Source: Timema cristinae (taxonomy: Eukaryota > Arthropoda > Insecta > Phasmatodea > Timematidae). From it: DNA of 64,000 nucleotides. The position numbers were made by a program, and so were the translations under genes. The stretch is from positions 60,446,234 to 60,510,233 of the forward strand of contig JBCFYV010000001.1 of NCBI GenBank assembly GCA_039000515.1. The letters are read 5' to 3'. The stretch's first letter is position 1. Each line of letters starts with the position of its first letter. Positions 43,358 through 54,585 of this stretch are shown here, piece by piece. The notes below the pieces were generated by a model. It was not told the DNA's origin, ran no database searches, and saw only the letters and a program-made list of their open reading frames with translations.

Positions 43358-44574
43358 ATGTTCATAACGTGACTTGAGATTCGGACGGCTAGGTACTATT
43401 TAAGAACGATAAAGCTGTATACTGTCATCTAACGACCTCAATTGGAAGGTATGTTTGTGTAAAATGTGTATGTTGTGACTGGTGACGGACATAGTGAATG
43501 TTACGAGGTAGATATGATGATTCAATAAACAAACAAACTAGAGGGACTGACGCAAAAGGAGGTGTCAGCATACCTGAGCTAGGAACTAGGCCAGCGGCGC
43601 GGTTAAAAGGGGAAGGTCTTGAGCTCCTCGGGGCTGACTACAGAAGATCGTAATCTATGCGGTCACGCTACCTGTCATGGGGCCACGTGGGCTAGGTCGT
43701 TGGGTTCGTCAAGTACCAGTCGGGCTGCCACTCTAGCCCAGGGAACTAGGTTCAACGACCGTAAAGGGACCACCTAGCAGTCAGACAGGTAAACCTCATA
43801 ACACCTCATTCGGTCACTCACTTCTCTATATTTATTAACCTCGTCACTTTAACTGAACTTTTAACATCACATTTGTAATAGTCATAGTAGTATTAATAAA
43901 CCTTTAAAAATCTAAGTCTAACGTCAATCACGAACCCACATAAGTATTCATATCACCCCTTCTTATCCTCAGCCAAGGCCATCCTGACATATCAACCGGG
44001 GATTATTTTTGAAAGGACATTTGCAGTTTCTGTTCGTAGAAAGAAGATTTATACCTTCATTTTCACATTGTTAATACCGTACCAATTTGAAGTGTTGAAC
44101 TTTGTGTCACAAATGAACTAGCAAAAAAAATGGTAAAAAATAAAGATACATTTCGTAAGTACATGTTACTTTTTATAAATATTGTTTTGCGTAAAATTGT
44201 ATTTATCTACTCAAGTTAGCTACAATAGTCTATTTAATTGCCACGTAAGTTTCATAACTAATCATATTTTCTTCAAAATATTTATTTCATGAAATGAAAT
44301 TTACATATGGTGTCCGTTTGCTGGCAGCTAAATCTTTAGAAATGTTTAGAGTATATAGTTAACACTGAGCCTGATCAATACAGTCAAAATTTACGTGCAA
44401 ATTAAAGTCCCAATATAGACCTATGTGATGTCTGAAATATGCAGATACATAATAAATTCCACCACGAAAGTAATACTGCCAATTTTTTTTAAAAAAAGCA
44501 CTGCCCTGTTGTGGTCCAAAATAATACTTAAATAAATTAATATTTGCACGCATTAGAAAGGGCTTTACCATGAC
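43358..44574. other. Unassigned DNA, partly GC-rich
   Basis: The 43560-43800 block is markedly GC-richer and contains ccacgtgggctaggtcgttg; it looks like an LTR or other repeat fragment but lacks identifiable ends. The rest is AT-rich with no gene. Confidence 0.35.
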
Positions 44575-44940
44575 AGGCTTAGAAAGCCAGTGGCCGAAAC
44601 ATATCCATACTTGAGCTGTCACGAGGAGTAACAAGATTAGGAATAAAGATATCCGAGGGGGAATAAGAGTACAGGGGGTACATGAGATAGTAGAGAAAAC
44701 AATACTGAGATGGTATGGGTTGTAATTAAAATGGAAAAAGAGAGGATGCCAAAGAAAATGTTGGAAATGAAGTATGTAGGAAAATAACCGCAAAAAGGGC
44801 CAAGAAAGAGATGGGTGGAGCAGAAAACAGAAAGTGGTCAAGTGAGAGAATAAGAATGGAATAAATTAAAGGAGGAATATTAGGGAAGAATAGAGTAAGA
44901 TGGAGGTATTTTACTAAACTAACCGGCCACAGGCTGAAAA
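44575..44940 (+). pseudogene. LINE ORF2 C-terminal remnant
   Basis: Plus-strand frames contain ELSRGVTRLGIKISE, TILRWYGL, KERMPKKMLEMKY and KGPRKRWVEQK, the characteristic basic region after the reverse transcriptase of RTE/CR1-like LINEs (the R-W-Y-G-H and G-R-P-x-x-R-W motifs). Several stops occur and the reverse transcriptase itself is absent. A 160-codon frame on the opposite strand (44359-44841) is a shadow of this. Confidence 0.6.
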
Positions 44941-45724
44941 CAGTTGTTGTTGATGATAATGATGATGTTAAGGGGCTTTATATTAAATAATAGAATATCT
45001 GGTTGTTTCTGCCAATTAAATGAACAGTGCTTGTTACCAAACATTTTAAATTGAAATTAAATTTGTCATGTGTATTAAATAATAATAATTCTTAACATTC
45101 TCATAATTTGTCACAACAATATAAAACAAAGAATTCTTCGAATATTCTGGTGCCATATTTTGTTTTTCTATAGCAATATTTTGTAGGATGAAACTCCTTT
45201 TTACTTCACAAGAGGTATTGGGGAATGTTTTCACATTACTCTAATTGTAATTAAATTTATTTCAGTCTGGTATTTTACCCACAAATTATAGGTATCCTTC
45301 ACATATTTCAATTTTTACAATAATAAAATATATGCTAAACAACAAAGCTAACAAAAATGTAGTTTGTATTTTAATATCAACATAATGTAATTATTAATAG
45401 TCTTATGGCGAAAATATTTGGTTTTGTATATGATGGTTTTAATAATCAAATAATATTAATTAATAACGAATATTATATGGTTTTAGACTAGTGCCGACCT
45501 ACATAGTGTAGTCCAGTCCTGTGTAACCTTGTTACAACACGTAAATAGAGGATGGTTTGGCTTCCCGCTTCTGCCCCAGATGACTCGTCACGAAAAGGCT
45601 CCACGCAACAACAACATCGCGGCACAACTTATTTTAGACTGACCTGAGGGATCATAGTTCGCTGCTCACCTCTAATTGTGCCTTGCCCAAGAAAATAATA
45701 GACAGTAAATATGCACAGGTTGGG

Positions 45725-45775
45725 TGCGCGCCGACAGCTGTGATTGAAAAATAATGAAACAATTGTTCGGCGCGC
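45725..45775. repeat. GC-rich stem-loop
   Basis: gtgcgcgccga and tcggcgcgcgt form an inverted repeat across an AT-rich loop. Confidence 0.55.
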
Positions 45776-45873
45776 GTTTTAATTATGCCTAGACTGTGTG
45801 AGCATCTTCCAGAACAGTACTACCCCCCTTACCCCTCTACCCTTCCTTGCTTCCCACGCTTTGAGAACACATT

Positions 45874-45950
45874 ACCCCAAGCGTGTGTATATAATGGCTG
45901 GACTCAATAGTCACTATTGAGTCCAGCCATTATATAAACACGCTTGGGGT
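45874..45950. repeat. Near-perfect 77-bp palindrome with TATA in both arms
   Basis: 38-base arms, accccaagcgtgt-tatataa to gactcaatagt and its mirror, around a single central C at 45912, with one mismatch (45887 against its partner). Each arm contains tatataa. Confidence 0.95.
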
Positions 45951-47366
45951 CATGTACACATTGCACTACGATCGCTAGGTGAGGCACTTTGGTCTTGGAT
46001 AGATTTAGCTTTGTTTATTTTTAAATTCAGTTTGGCATTAATCCTTCAAAATTATAAATTGAATCTTTATTTATTTATACCGGGTCTCCTGAATTTCTCT
46101 TAAAGACTATGGCTAAACGTAATACTGTTGCACGGTTGGACCCAAAGCATTTGTCTGATAGGGACACTCTTTTATCCGCTTCACAGATGGGATTACGTTT
46201 TTGAGCACCACCATTTTAGGTCCTGTGTTGTATTGGGCTGTATTATATTGTAATTTTGCCAAATCTTATGTTTTAAGATTATGCTTAGTGTTATTAATGA
46301 GAAGTTTATTTGTTATTGTTAAATATCGGAGATTTATTCTTTGTTGGTTAAATCAGGGGCTGCGAGTCGGCTTGCTTATTCTTTTAACTCTAGTTGAAAT
46401 GTTTAACTTTAGTTTTCCTAACTATGTCGAATGTTTCTATTTTTGTTGTATATTCTATTATGCGCATTTATGGCTTTTAAGATATTATTTTATCTAGAAC
46501 ATTCTTTCTATTACTCTGATAAATTGAGAGTCGCCGATGGCGACTAGCTAATATCCTTTTTATATTACCAGAGTCTAGAGTTTACCATCGCCATCTTTCA
46601 TTATTATTGTTATTCATACTGGATTTGTGCAAAGGTCAATTTAACCGTAATTGTTTAAAGTGTTTGTTTGGCTAATTATGAACTTGGGGGGCGTCCCGCA
46701 TTTTTATTGTGTTATTATTACTCATCGGCCATTGTGTATGGATCCAGCGCCTAATACTGGGCATGCCTCACTCTCTCATAGAGCCTTTTTGTCATTTTGT
46801 TGGATAAAAATAAAACTCTCTTGTAACCAACCTGTCTATTATTTATGGGCATATGAATACATAAATAGAGGTGTGGGGAGGGGGGTTACACCTGAAGAGA
46901 GGTCCATTGGATTTTCGTGTATGGAAGTTTACTTTTGAATTTATGATCCTCGACATTTAAGGGGTTTCAAAAAGTTGGGGTAGCCTTTTTGAATTATGGT
47001 AATTTACAAGATGGTGGCCATTAAATATGGCAGATGAACCATTTACTGTAGGCCCTATTATTTCAGTAACCAACTATCCGATTTCAAGGAAAAAAAATTA
47101 TTAAAGGAAATAAAATGGTCTTTGATTTTGATTCTTACTATTTTTTCGATATATCCTCTCTATGTGGTTAAATTTTACTATTTTTGACAATGATTTGGCT
47201 TTTATTGACAATTGAGCTCTATTTGCAGTTGAATTATTTTGTTTATTATTATTATTATTATTATTTATAATGTTAAATTTAATCTGTATGTGTGTGCGTC
47301 TCTGCATTTTCTCGGTTTCTTGGGTGAGTTTTTGCATGCTTTTATTGATTATTATTTTCTTCTATT
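45951..47366. other. Unassigned DNA upstream of a LINE
   Basis: Short plus-strand frames (46201-46497 hydrophobic; 46651-46938) have no convincing domains. It may hold a decayed ORF1 of the following LINE. A small att run lies at 47241-47265. Confidence 0.35.
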
Positions 47367-47539
47367 ATGAGTAAGGTTCAAACGTTGGCACCACTAACTC
47401 CAACTAGTGTACACTTCCAAGAGCTCTGTTCAATCAACACCGGTGACAAAGAGCCCCCCCCCCTTCTTACTCGCTGTTTGTCCCCCTACAACGAGGAAAC
47501 TGTTGAAGGGATTTCTTTCCTCCCACCCTCAAGCCTTAT

Positions 47540-48870
47540 AACTCTCACACGTGAATGCACAATCTTTACCTGCTCATGTTAATGAATTCCAGAATATTTT
47601 TGCAAATCTTGTTTTTAATGTGAGTTTGGTTTCAGAAACATGGCTTGTGCCATCCCTTCCAAATTCACTTGTCCACTTGGACAATTATAATCTTATTAGA
47701 AATTATCCTGAACAGAAAAGAGGGGGGAGGGGGTTGGATGGCAATGTATGTTCGAAGTGATGTAAACTACAATTCACTTTCTTTATCTCCTGGCCATTAT
47801 AGTGCCTCCACAGTGTTTCTTATTTTAGAGACAGTTATACAAAAACAGCAAATTTTGCTGGCTGTAGTTTATAAATCACATAAAGTTGGGGATATGATAG
47901 CATTTCAAACTGAAATAATGATTTATATCGTTAATTATGACCATGTCATGATCATGGTAGATTTCAACACGGATCTATTCTCACACTCGCCTGATAAATA
48001 TAAACTTGTTGACATGATGACTTCATGTAGTTCACACATCTATGTCACATACTTGGCTCGACATTATTGCGACCTCTAATCCAGACAAAGTACTGAATCA
48101 TAGACAGATAGCTGCACCTGGCCTCTCACATCATGATTTAATATTTATATCTTATTCTCTCAACATTCCTAAATTTCAACGCAGAATAATTAAAGCTAGA
48201 AACCTCGAAAATTTGGACGAGGATTCTCTAATTAAAGATGCCTCATCCATTTCTTGGCAAAATGTACTAGCTCTTAATAATGTTGATGAAAAAGTGAATT
48301 GTTTGAATGAAATGAAACTCGAACTGTTCGACAGACAGGCTCCTATTAAAACAAAACGGGTTACTAGACCACCCGCCCCTTGGTTGACTCAGACTATACG
48401 AGTACTAATATCTCACCAAGATGCTGCCTTTAGACCGTTTAAACAATCACGTAAATACAACTCTGACATGACATCTGAATTATTTGAGAAATATATATTA
48501 CTTAGATATAGATGTACACAGGACGTCTGCAAAGCTAAGATTATATATACACATTACTTATTATCACATAGCTCCTCGCCTAAAGGTTTATGGAAATACC
48601 TTAGGCAATTAGGTGTTGGATACAAACGTATTGGTAACACTGAAGTCCCCATATCGTCTGATGAGCTTAATTTTCATTTTATGAATACTCCTAATTTAAT
48701 TGACCCCGTTCAAAAAAATAGGACTCTAACTAACTTAGTGTTTCAGGTCTCAAATCATAATAAATTCAATTTTCATGCAATATCGCTAGCAGATTTTGCA
48801 CATTCAACAAAGCGAATCAAAACAAATGCACAAAGTAATGATCAAACTCCAATTACATTTATTTATTTAT
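47540..48870 (+). pseudogene. LINE endonuclease and linker, reverse transcriptase missing
   Basis: Plus-strand frames give the APE-type endonuclease: VNAQSLPAHVNEFQNIF and VSLVSETWLVPSLP (47540-47670), GWMAMYVRSDV, VVYKSHKVGDM and the IMVDFNTDLF metal/catalytic motif (47645-47990), then TWLDIIATSNPDKV and PGLSHHDLIFISY (48042-48160). A linker with KTKRVTRPPAPWLTQTIRVL and ALADF-like segments follows, ending AHSTKRIKTNAQSNDQTPI at ~48855, just before the reverse transcriptase would begin. Two frameshifts are visible. The family resembles jockey/CR1-type LINEs. The sequence then passes into a T-rich tandem repeat. Confidence 0.78.
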
Positions 48871-49115
48871 TTAATGTGTGCCAAATAGTTTTTAATGTGT
48901 GCCCATTAGTTTTTAATGTGTTCCACAGGGTTTTGGGTGGGGGCGTGCAGTCCTGGGTGTCGGACACATTAGTTTTACCCCATTTTATGTTTAGCCCAGT
49001 TGATTTTTTCCTCCATTATTGTCCAATTTGATTTTATGTGTGGCCATAGGTTTTTATGTTTGTTCATTTGTTTTTTATGTGTGTGCATTAGTTTTTATGT
49101 GCGCCCATTGGATCG
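48867..49115. repeat. T-rich tandem repeat (~30-bp unit), interrupted
   Basis: Units of gtttttaatgtgtgcccattA type at 48885-48930 and again in modified form at 49030-49110, separated by unique sequence. Confidence 0.7.
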
Positions 49116-49218
49116 AAATGTCTGGATATGATTGGGACTGACGTGGGAGATTTTAATTTATTGGTAGGGGGAGCGTTCAGTCTCGGGCACTCCTCCCGCG
49201 ATGTGTCAGCAATTCTGT

Positions 49219-49557
49219 TTAGTCTATACAGTGTGGGGCAGAGGTTTCAAACCCAGGACGTTTCCCACCCAATAAGGCAGGGACCATAACTAAACAGCCA
49301 GTGTTTGGGGTTCTCCCCTTGTAATCTACAGACTGAGAGCAGTGGAGCACATAATGTTCATAGAAAATCTGTAGAACAGTTTCCTTATCGATATTAACTA
49401 AGTCAGCAATTGCTCGAATGCTCAAGCGTCGAATTTTTCGGACAATTTTACTCACTTTTTCAATATTAACATCTGTTTTTGATGTGCGAGGACGGCTGGG
49501 GCACGGATCGTCTTTGACATTGGCGGCTCGTGTATAGGCACTGCGGAACTGCAGCAC
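49219..49557 (-). pseudogene. mariner-like transposase N-terminal relic
   Basis: The minus-strand frame contains DDPCPSRPRTSKTDVNIEKV, KIRRLSIRAIADLVNIDKET and VLQIFYEHY, matching the second helix-turn-helix of mariner transposases with its G-R-P-like hook (here S-R-P). The catalytic domain is missing. No inverted repeats are recognised. Confidence 0.72.
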
Positions 49558-50030
49558 CCCCTATTTCCACTTGATATTATCGATAACATTTAATATAATG
49601 AGTCCTTTGTTCTTTAATTCTTTGTTTATTTTTGTAGTACAATATATATCCCTTAAGCTTAATGTCAGTACTTCAGTAGCCATCCCCCAGTTTTTGAAAA
49701 ATATTCAAAAATCTTTGTATGGAAGTGTGCGCTTCACAGTGCCAGCGACGTGGTGTTTGACTGTTGTGCGCATGCGAACATAGGAGGGTGGGGAGGAAGG
49801 CGGGACTGCCAGGTAGAGAGAGCACTGTTGCTCTCGGAATGCCAGCTTTGGCGTGATGGTGGAAGGAAGTTCTTTTTACTCAGAGTGTGCTGTGCTTAAA
49901 AACCGTGTACCATATTCTTGAATGTGGTAAAGCGTAGAAGAGTGTAGAGTTAGATTATTATTATTATTCTTCCAGCTATTCTATTTGATTCATTTTTTTC
50001 GGTTCTTTTATTTAACAGAAAGCTTTAACC
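49558..50030. other. Spacer before hAT fragment
   Basis: No gene. Includes a short att run near 49954 and a possible splice acceptor (tttaacag) at 50011-50018 ahead of the next frame. Confidence 0.35.
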
Positions 50031-50297
50031 ATGGCCTTGCATCCCCAAGAAATAAGTTCTGTGACTGTAAGTGAACTTCAACAGCTTAAGTTTTCACAGC
50101 TATCTCTCCATGAGAAAGTTACAGTTAAGAAAAGAGGTCGTTCAACACCTGATATTATAATATCTCAGCCAGGCAAAAGCAAAAATAAATATATTCGTAG
50201 CTTTAATTCTGAATGGTATCAAGGGAAAAGTTGGCTTTGCGGCTGTGGAGTAAAAAATGCACTGTTTTGCTCCCCGTGGTTGCAGCACCCCCACTAA
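50031..50297 (+). pseudogene. hAT-type transposase N-terminal fragment
   Basis: An 88-codon frame, MALHPQEISSVTVSELQQLK to HPH. The last third, RSFNSEWYQGKSWLCGCGVK then NALFCSPWL, is the start of a TTF/BED-like zinc finger of hAT (ZMYM/ZBED-type) transposases, with the first two Cys and a third Cys present. The sequence after the stop shows no continuation, so this is a 5' fragment. An acceptor-like tttaacag just upstream suggests a preceding exon. Confidence 0.6.
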
Positions 50298-51264
50298 TTT
50301 TAGCTACGAGCCGCTACTGACCAAAGTACAGCTACAAAAAAAAACAACTATACAGTGAATGAGTGAACGCATTAGTCACATAAGTACCTCGCAATTAATA
50401 TTAATATTGTTGCGTACGATTAATAGTAAAATAAAGAACATACGTTTCCCTTTGTGTTTAAAAGAGTCCAAATAATTGACCCTTTAATATCCCCTAAACA
50501 TAACAAAAATATATAAGCTTTCAATTCTATTTATATATCGGGTAAGTGATAAAATACTTTTGATTTGAATAAGTAAATCAATTATATCCCTCCTGAATTC
50601 TTCACCTAAAATCAAACACACAATTACTACTCGACAAATGACGACACAAGTTTGCTGGATAGTGATATTAAGAATGTAAAATTATTTCAGTGAATAAAAT
50701 TATAATACGATCTGAATATTATGGCCGGGCAATGTTTTATTAAATACATAAAACGTATATTCTTATCTACTTAATAAATATAAATCAACGTTAACAAAAA
50801 TTATCTCTCAAACAGTTCGTGCTAAATGCGTTTAGTTAGGAGGGGAAAATTTAAAGGAAATGAAAAAGAACAATCCACGTAGTAATGTAGCAAAATAATG
50901 GAATCATTTTGTAATTTTCATTCGAATTATTTTTGGCTGATATTCGATTGTAAACTGATAAACCTCTTAAACTTTGTATTAAATTAGCCTTAGAATAGTT
51001 CAACAGCGTAAGTTTGATTATTGTGTAGCAATGGGGACTATTTATTGAAAATGAACCTAATAGCAATGAAGACCTGTATAGAGATAGCCCGGAAACATTC
51101 ATAATCATAAGGTCGATTTTCCTCACCACTTCTGGCAAGGGTGGGGTAAGATAATGAATCGGCAAGCTCGGTTCAAGTCAGCTACTGTTTTCATTAGAAT
51201 GATTTTGAAAGAATTGAATGAATCGATTCTATTCATCCGATTCTGCCCATCACTAGTACACTAC
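50298..51264. other. AT-rich DNA
   Basis: Nothing recognised; a 104-codon minus-strand frame at 50851-51165 shows no domain. Confidence 0.4.
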
Positions 51265-51560
51265 AGGTGACCTGGTGGTCTAGGGGTAAGGTGTCGAACT
51301 TCTGTGCTGGGGTCCAGGGTTAAATCCTCGGTCCCGGCACAGATATATCTGATTACCAAACCCTTTTTTCGCCTCTGACAATACGTGTATTAATCACAAC
51401 TTGTGAATGTGTGGAACGCCAGGCCTCCACCATGGTTCGGATCCCACGTCATATTGTAGATCCTCCATTTCATCTCGCAATCATCCTATCATTGCACATT
51501 AGCGTAAGTGCGTATAGCCCGAACGGGTAGTAAGACGCGGTGCCAATAATAATAATAATC
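51265..51560 (+). mobile_element. tRNA-derived SINE (family 1), plus strand
   Basis: Starts caggtgacctggtggtctag with a clear box A, a mutated box B (ggttaaatcct), the family body, the 3' block cccgaacgggtagtaagacg and an (aat)n tail. Target duplications are not evident. Confidence 0.9.
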
Positions 51561-51727
51561 ATCATAAAAATAAATCAACCTATATTAACACTGCATGTTA
51601 GTTTAGTTCGTGGCATTCAATTTGTATAAAAATCTCGTTTGTGAAACACATCACTGTGGCTCTCCTAATAGATGATGAGTATTTATGCAATTCAGTGACG
51701 GTGAGAATATGTTAGAGCAGTACTCAC

Positions 51728-51864
51728 CCGTATAGGCCACTGTAGGCTGCTCCCCCAAGAGCTAGAATTGAAACCTCCAAGTCTGTATCACCGAGTTTTG
51801 AATATTTCATCTTTCTAACAGATTCCTCATCGTGAAACCCTGAGACGAAAGTTTTCGGTAGCAT
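51728..51864 (-). CDS. Aldo-keto reductase, N-terminal exon
   Basis: A 137-bp minus-strand exon between ttgttgcag and gtgagta. It begins with ATG directly after the acceptor and reads MLPKTFVSGFHDEESVRKMK, then KLGDTDLEVSILALGGAAYS and a split Gly codon (phase 2), completed by the exon at 36646-36763. K-L-G-x-T-x-L-x-V-S is the classic N-terminal strand of aldo-keto reductases. The Met may be the start if the upstream exon is untranslated; otherwise translation begins in an exon further upstream (above 51864), possibly near the assembly gap. Length and sequence match the insect L-galactose dehydrogenase-like proteins. Confidence 0.92.
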
Positions 51865-52008
51865 CTGCAACAATAATTACAATTTTAAAAACAACTTCTT
51901 CACGCGTGTGCTAATAAATATAATAATATTCTTAATTCAAAATTCCATTAATTTTGGCCTAAAGTATGATAATATCTGAATCTTTTAGAAGAAAATAGTT
52001 TGAAAAAA
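51865..52008. other. Intron or upstream DNA before gap
   Basis: No feature beyond the exon acceptor. Confidence 0.4.
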
Positions 52009-52108
52009 NNNNNNNNNNNNNNNNNNNNNNNNNNNNNNNNNNNNNNNNNNNNNNNNNNNNNNNNNNNNNNNNNNNNNNNNNNNNNNNNNNNNNNNNNNNN
52101 NNNNNNNN
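52009..52108. other. Assembly gap (100 N)
   Basis: Exactly 100 N, a conventional scaffold-gap length, so the true distance is unknown. Confidence 0.99.
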
Positions 52109-53838
52109 AATTCATTGATCTAAGTTCTTGATTTAAATGTACAACTGACGTGCATACGTCTATTTTGTACAAATAATAATAGAAATGTGTAGTAAAAACT
52201 GTTGGTCTATTGGTCAATTTATCAGACCCTGGATTTAGAGTGTAATAGCGGCGTGAACTCGCTCCAAAGCGATCGTCTTCGCGGTTCTCGTTCAATTTTA
52301 ATGACTCGTTCAAGAGTGACCAAACTCTACATCCTTGGACTCAAGGGCGTGTGAGAGGTTCATCGGTATCCTTTTGACAGTTCTGACAGATCTACACTGG
52401 TAGCGTGATTACTAATGCAACTGGCAAGGGTACATACTCGTAAGTAGAGAATTGGATACGTGTTGCAGATACCAGGGGAATACTAAGTGAGGTATTGAAC
52501 ATTCAAATAGACTTTGATTCTACGGCTAGGAGAGATCATATTGCAATCTTTTGCTAATACATTTTATATATTTTCTTTTACTAGATATTTTAATAGGCCT
52601 ACTTTACTTTATAAGTTTCTCCACAAGTTTAAATGTCAGTATTTAGGCCTATGATGTATTTATCTAATTCGGGACGTTATACAATATGCTATTTCGTGTA
52701 GACATTTTGAGTAAAATAAAACAATAAATACCTGGAAAACAGCTTGCATTTGAAGCGGCATTTTTACTTTATTTTCAAAGCTTACTGAACTTATCCATCC
52801 CACACTATAACCACACAAACGTTTATTCTAGGGGAAAACAAGCAATGCGCAGGGTGACAACATCAAACTTTGAAACCAGATATAACCATTAGTTTAGAAA
52901 TAAACCTTTAGAGGGCACTCAAATCGAAAATTAATAAAGCACGTTATAAGTTAAGACAAGAGGTGGCAATAACAAAAATTAATATGAAGTAAGTGAAAAA
53001 AACAAACAATTAATAACATAGTAAATTTATTCAGAAGGATTGGAAGAAAATTATGATTTGATCTATTATTTTTAAAATATAAAGAAACTGCAAAACATTA
53101 AATAACATAAATAATAATACTGTTTGTGCTTGTTATTGTTAGATCAATACCATTAGTCTCTACTTCATGTTTCTGTCCTCTATGCTATCTCTTTGATAGT
53201 GCTTCCTTTATCTGGGTTCTCTACGCCTCGAAATTAGTTAGTTTTTGTTTTGTCTTGTGATCTGATTGCCTTTGTTGTAGTTTAGACGGTTTTTTGGTCT
53301 TTTCTTATATTCTATTGACTCCTTCCACCTTCATTCACCTTTCCTCACTCTTGGAGGCAACAAGAAAATACCTGGACCCCTCTAGGTCTATTGTTTTCCC
53401 GCCAAGTGTTGCTGGCGCGGTTTTTAGTTCTGCGTTCTGACTTAGTGAGTCGTGTGCTGATACTTGATCGACCAATAAGTGATGGTTATAGGTTCCGTGA
53501 ACTTTCACCTGGAAGCGGTCCAATCTCAATTATTCGTGTGCGTGTGTTAATCAAATTGACTACTCCAAGACAACACCAATCAGAAAACATAAATGAAGGT
53601 GAGTTGCCTCTACCCATTCCCATTCCACCATACAGTCCATTTGTCCGTGTTTTTAACACTGGTCCTCCAGAGGTTTTTTAGTTTTCAGTTCTTGTGATTT
53701 ACGCCACAAATACTAATACAAATATGTTCGTTATGCTGGCAGTTGATTTTAATTATATTGCTATTATTCAAATTATTAGCCGTTAATATTAATGATAGTA
53801 TCGCAACAAGTGATTGAAACCAACATAGATAGGCTAAT
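52109..53838. other. AT-rich DNA, possible upstream exon region
   Basis: No clear gene. A GC-richer minus-strand stretch near 52240-52330 could hold a first exon of the reductase, but no motif supports this. Frames at 53335-53681 show no domain. Confidence 0.35.
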
Positions 53839-54384
53839 TGAGTAGCCCATATGTAAAACCCGTTAAATCCATAATTTGTCAAAAACGAGATATTGATATT
53901 TATGTATACGTTGGTTTTCCTTCTTTTAATTTAACATGGTTTTATGTTCCAAACCCAGATATAAATGCTTTAAAAATGAAAGAGAAAAGTGGGACCATTG
54001 CCAAAACCTGTTAAATCGTTGTAGCTTACAGATTCAAAACCTGTTAAAATCATCTTCATGTTTATATTTGCAAAAGCCGTTATAATTTGATTAAAACCTC
54101 ATGACCAATTTGAATAAACAAATGCAAAACAAGCCAATTTTTCTTCAGTTGACAGATATCTGATGGACCTATTTTTATTTTATTTTATTCAAAATTAATA
54201 TCATATTGGTTAATATTAAAGTTTAATGTTGGCTGCATTGAAATTTTTAGAATTAACTTGAAAAACAGCAGCTGTTGCTATACGAGTATGAGGGAACAAT
54301 TACTTTTTCCTAATCTAGGCTTGCAGTAGCTTTCAAACTACAAAGTGTTTATTTTAATCATGGTTTGCTATGGTATTTTAAATA

Positions 54385-54551
54385 ATGGAAGAGCATGAAA
54401 ACGAAAGTGTTGCAAATCCAAATGATACGGTTATTATAGAAACACCTGCTGAAATGTCAAGAATACGTAAACGACGTCCAGGCGAGAGGAAGCGCAACGT
54501 CGCCAAGAAGGATAAGTAAGGTTATTAATGTATTTTTATCCTATCCTAATA

Positions 54552-54585
<34 letters not shown>

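Noticed and set aside
44359..44841. 160-codon minus-strand frame, hydrophobic
   Set aside because: Opposite-strand shadow of a LINE C-terminal remnant; no domain.
46651..46938. Possible 2A-like peptide (MDPAPNTG) before a LINE endonuclease
   Set aside because: The match to the usual motif is too weak and the frame has no other support.
51948..52313. Frame spanning the N gap as a first exon of the reductase
   Set aside because: The frame exists only because the gap is read through; no motif or splice site supports it.
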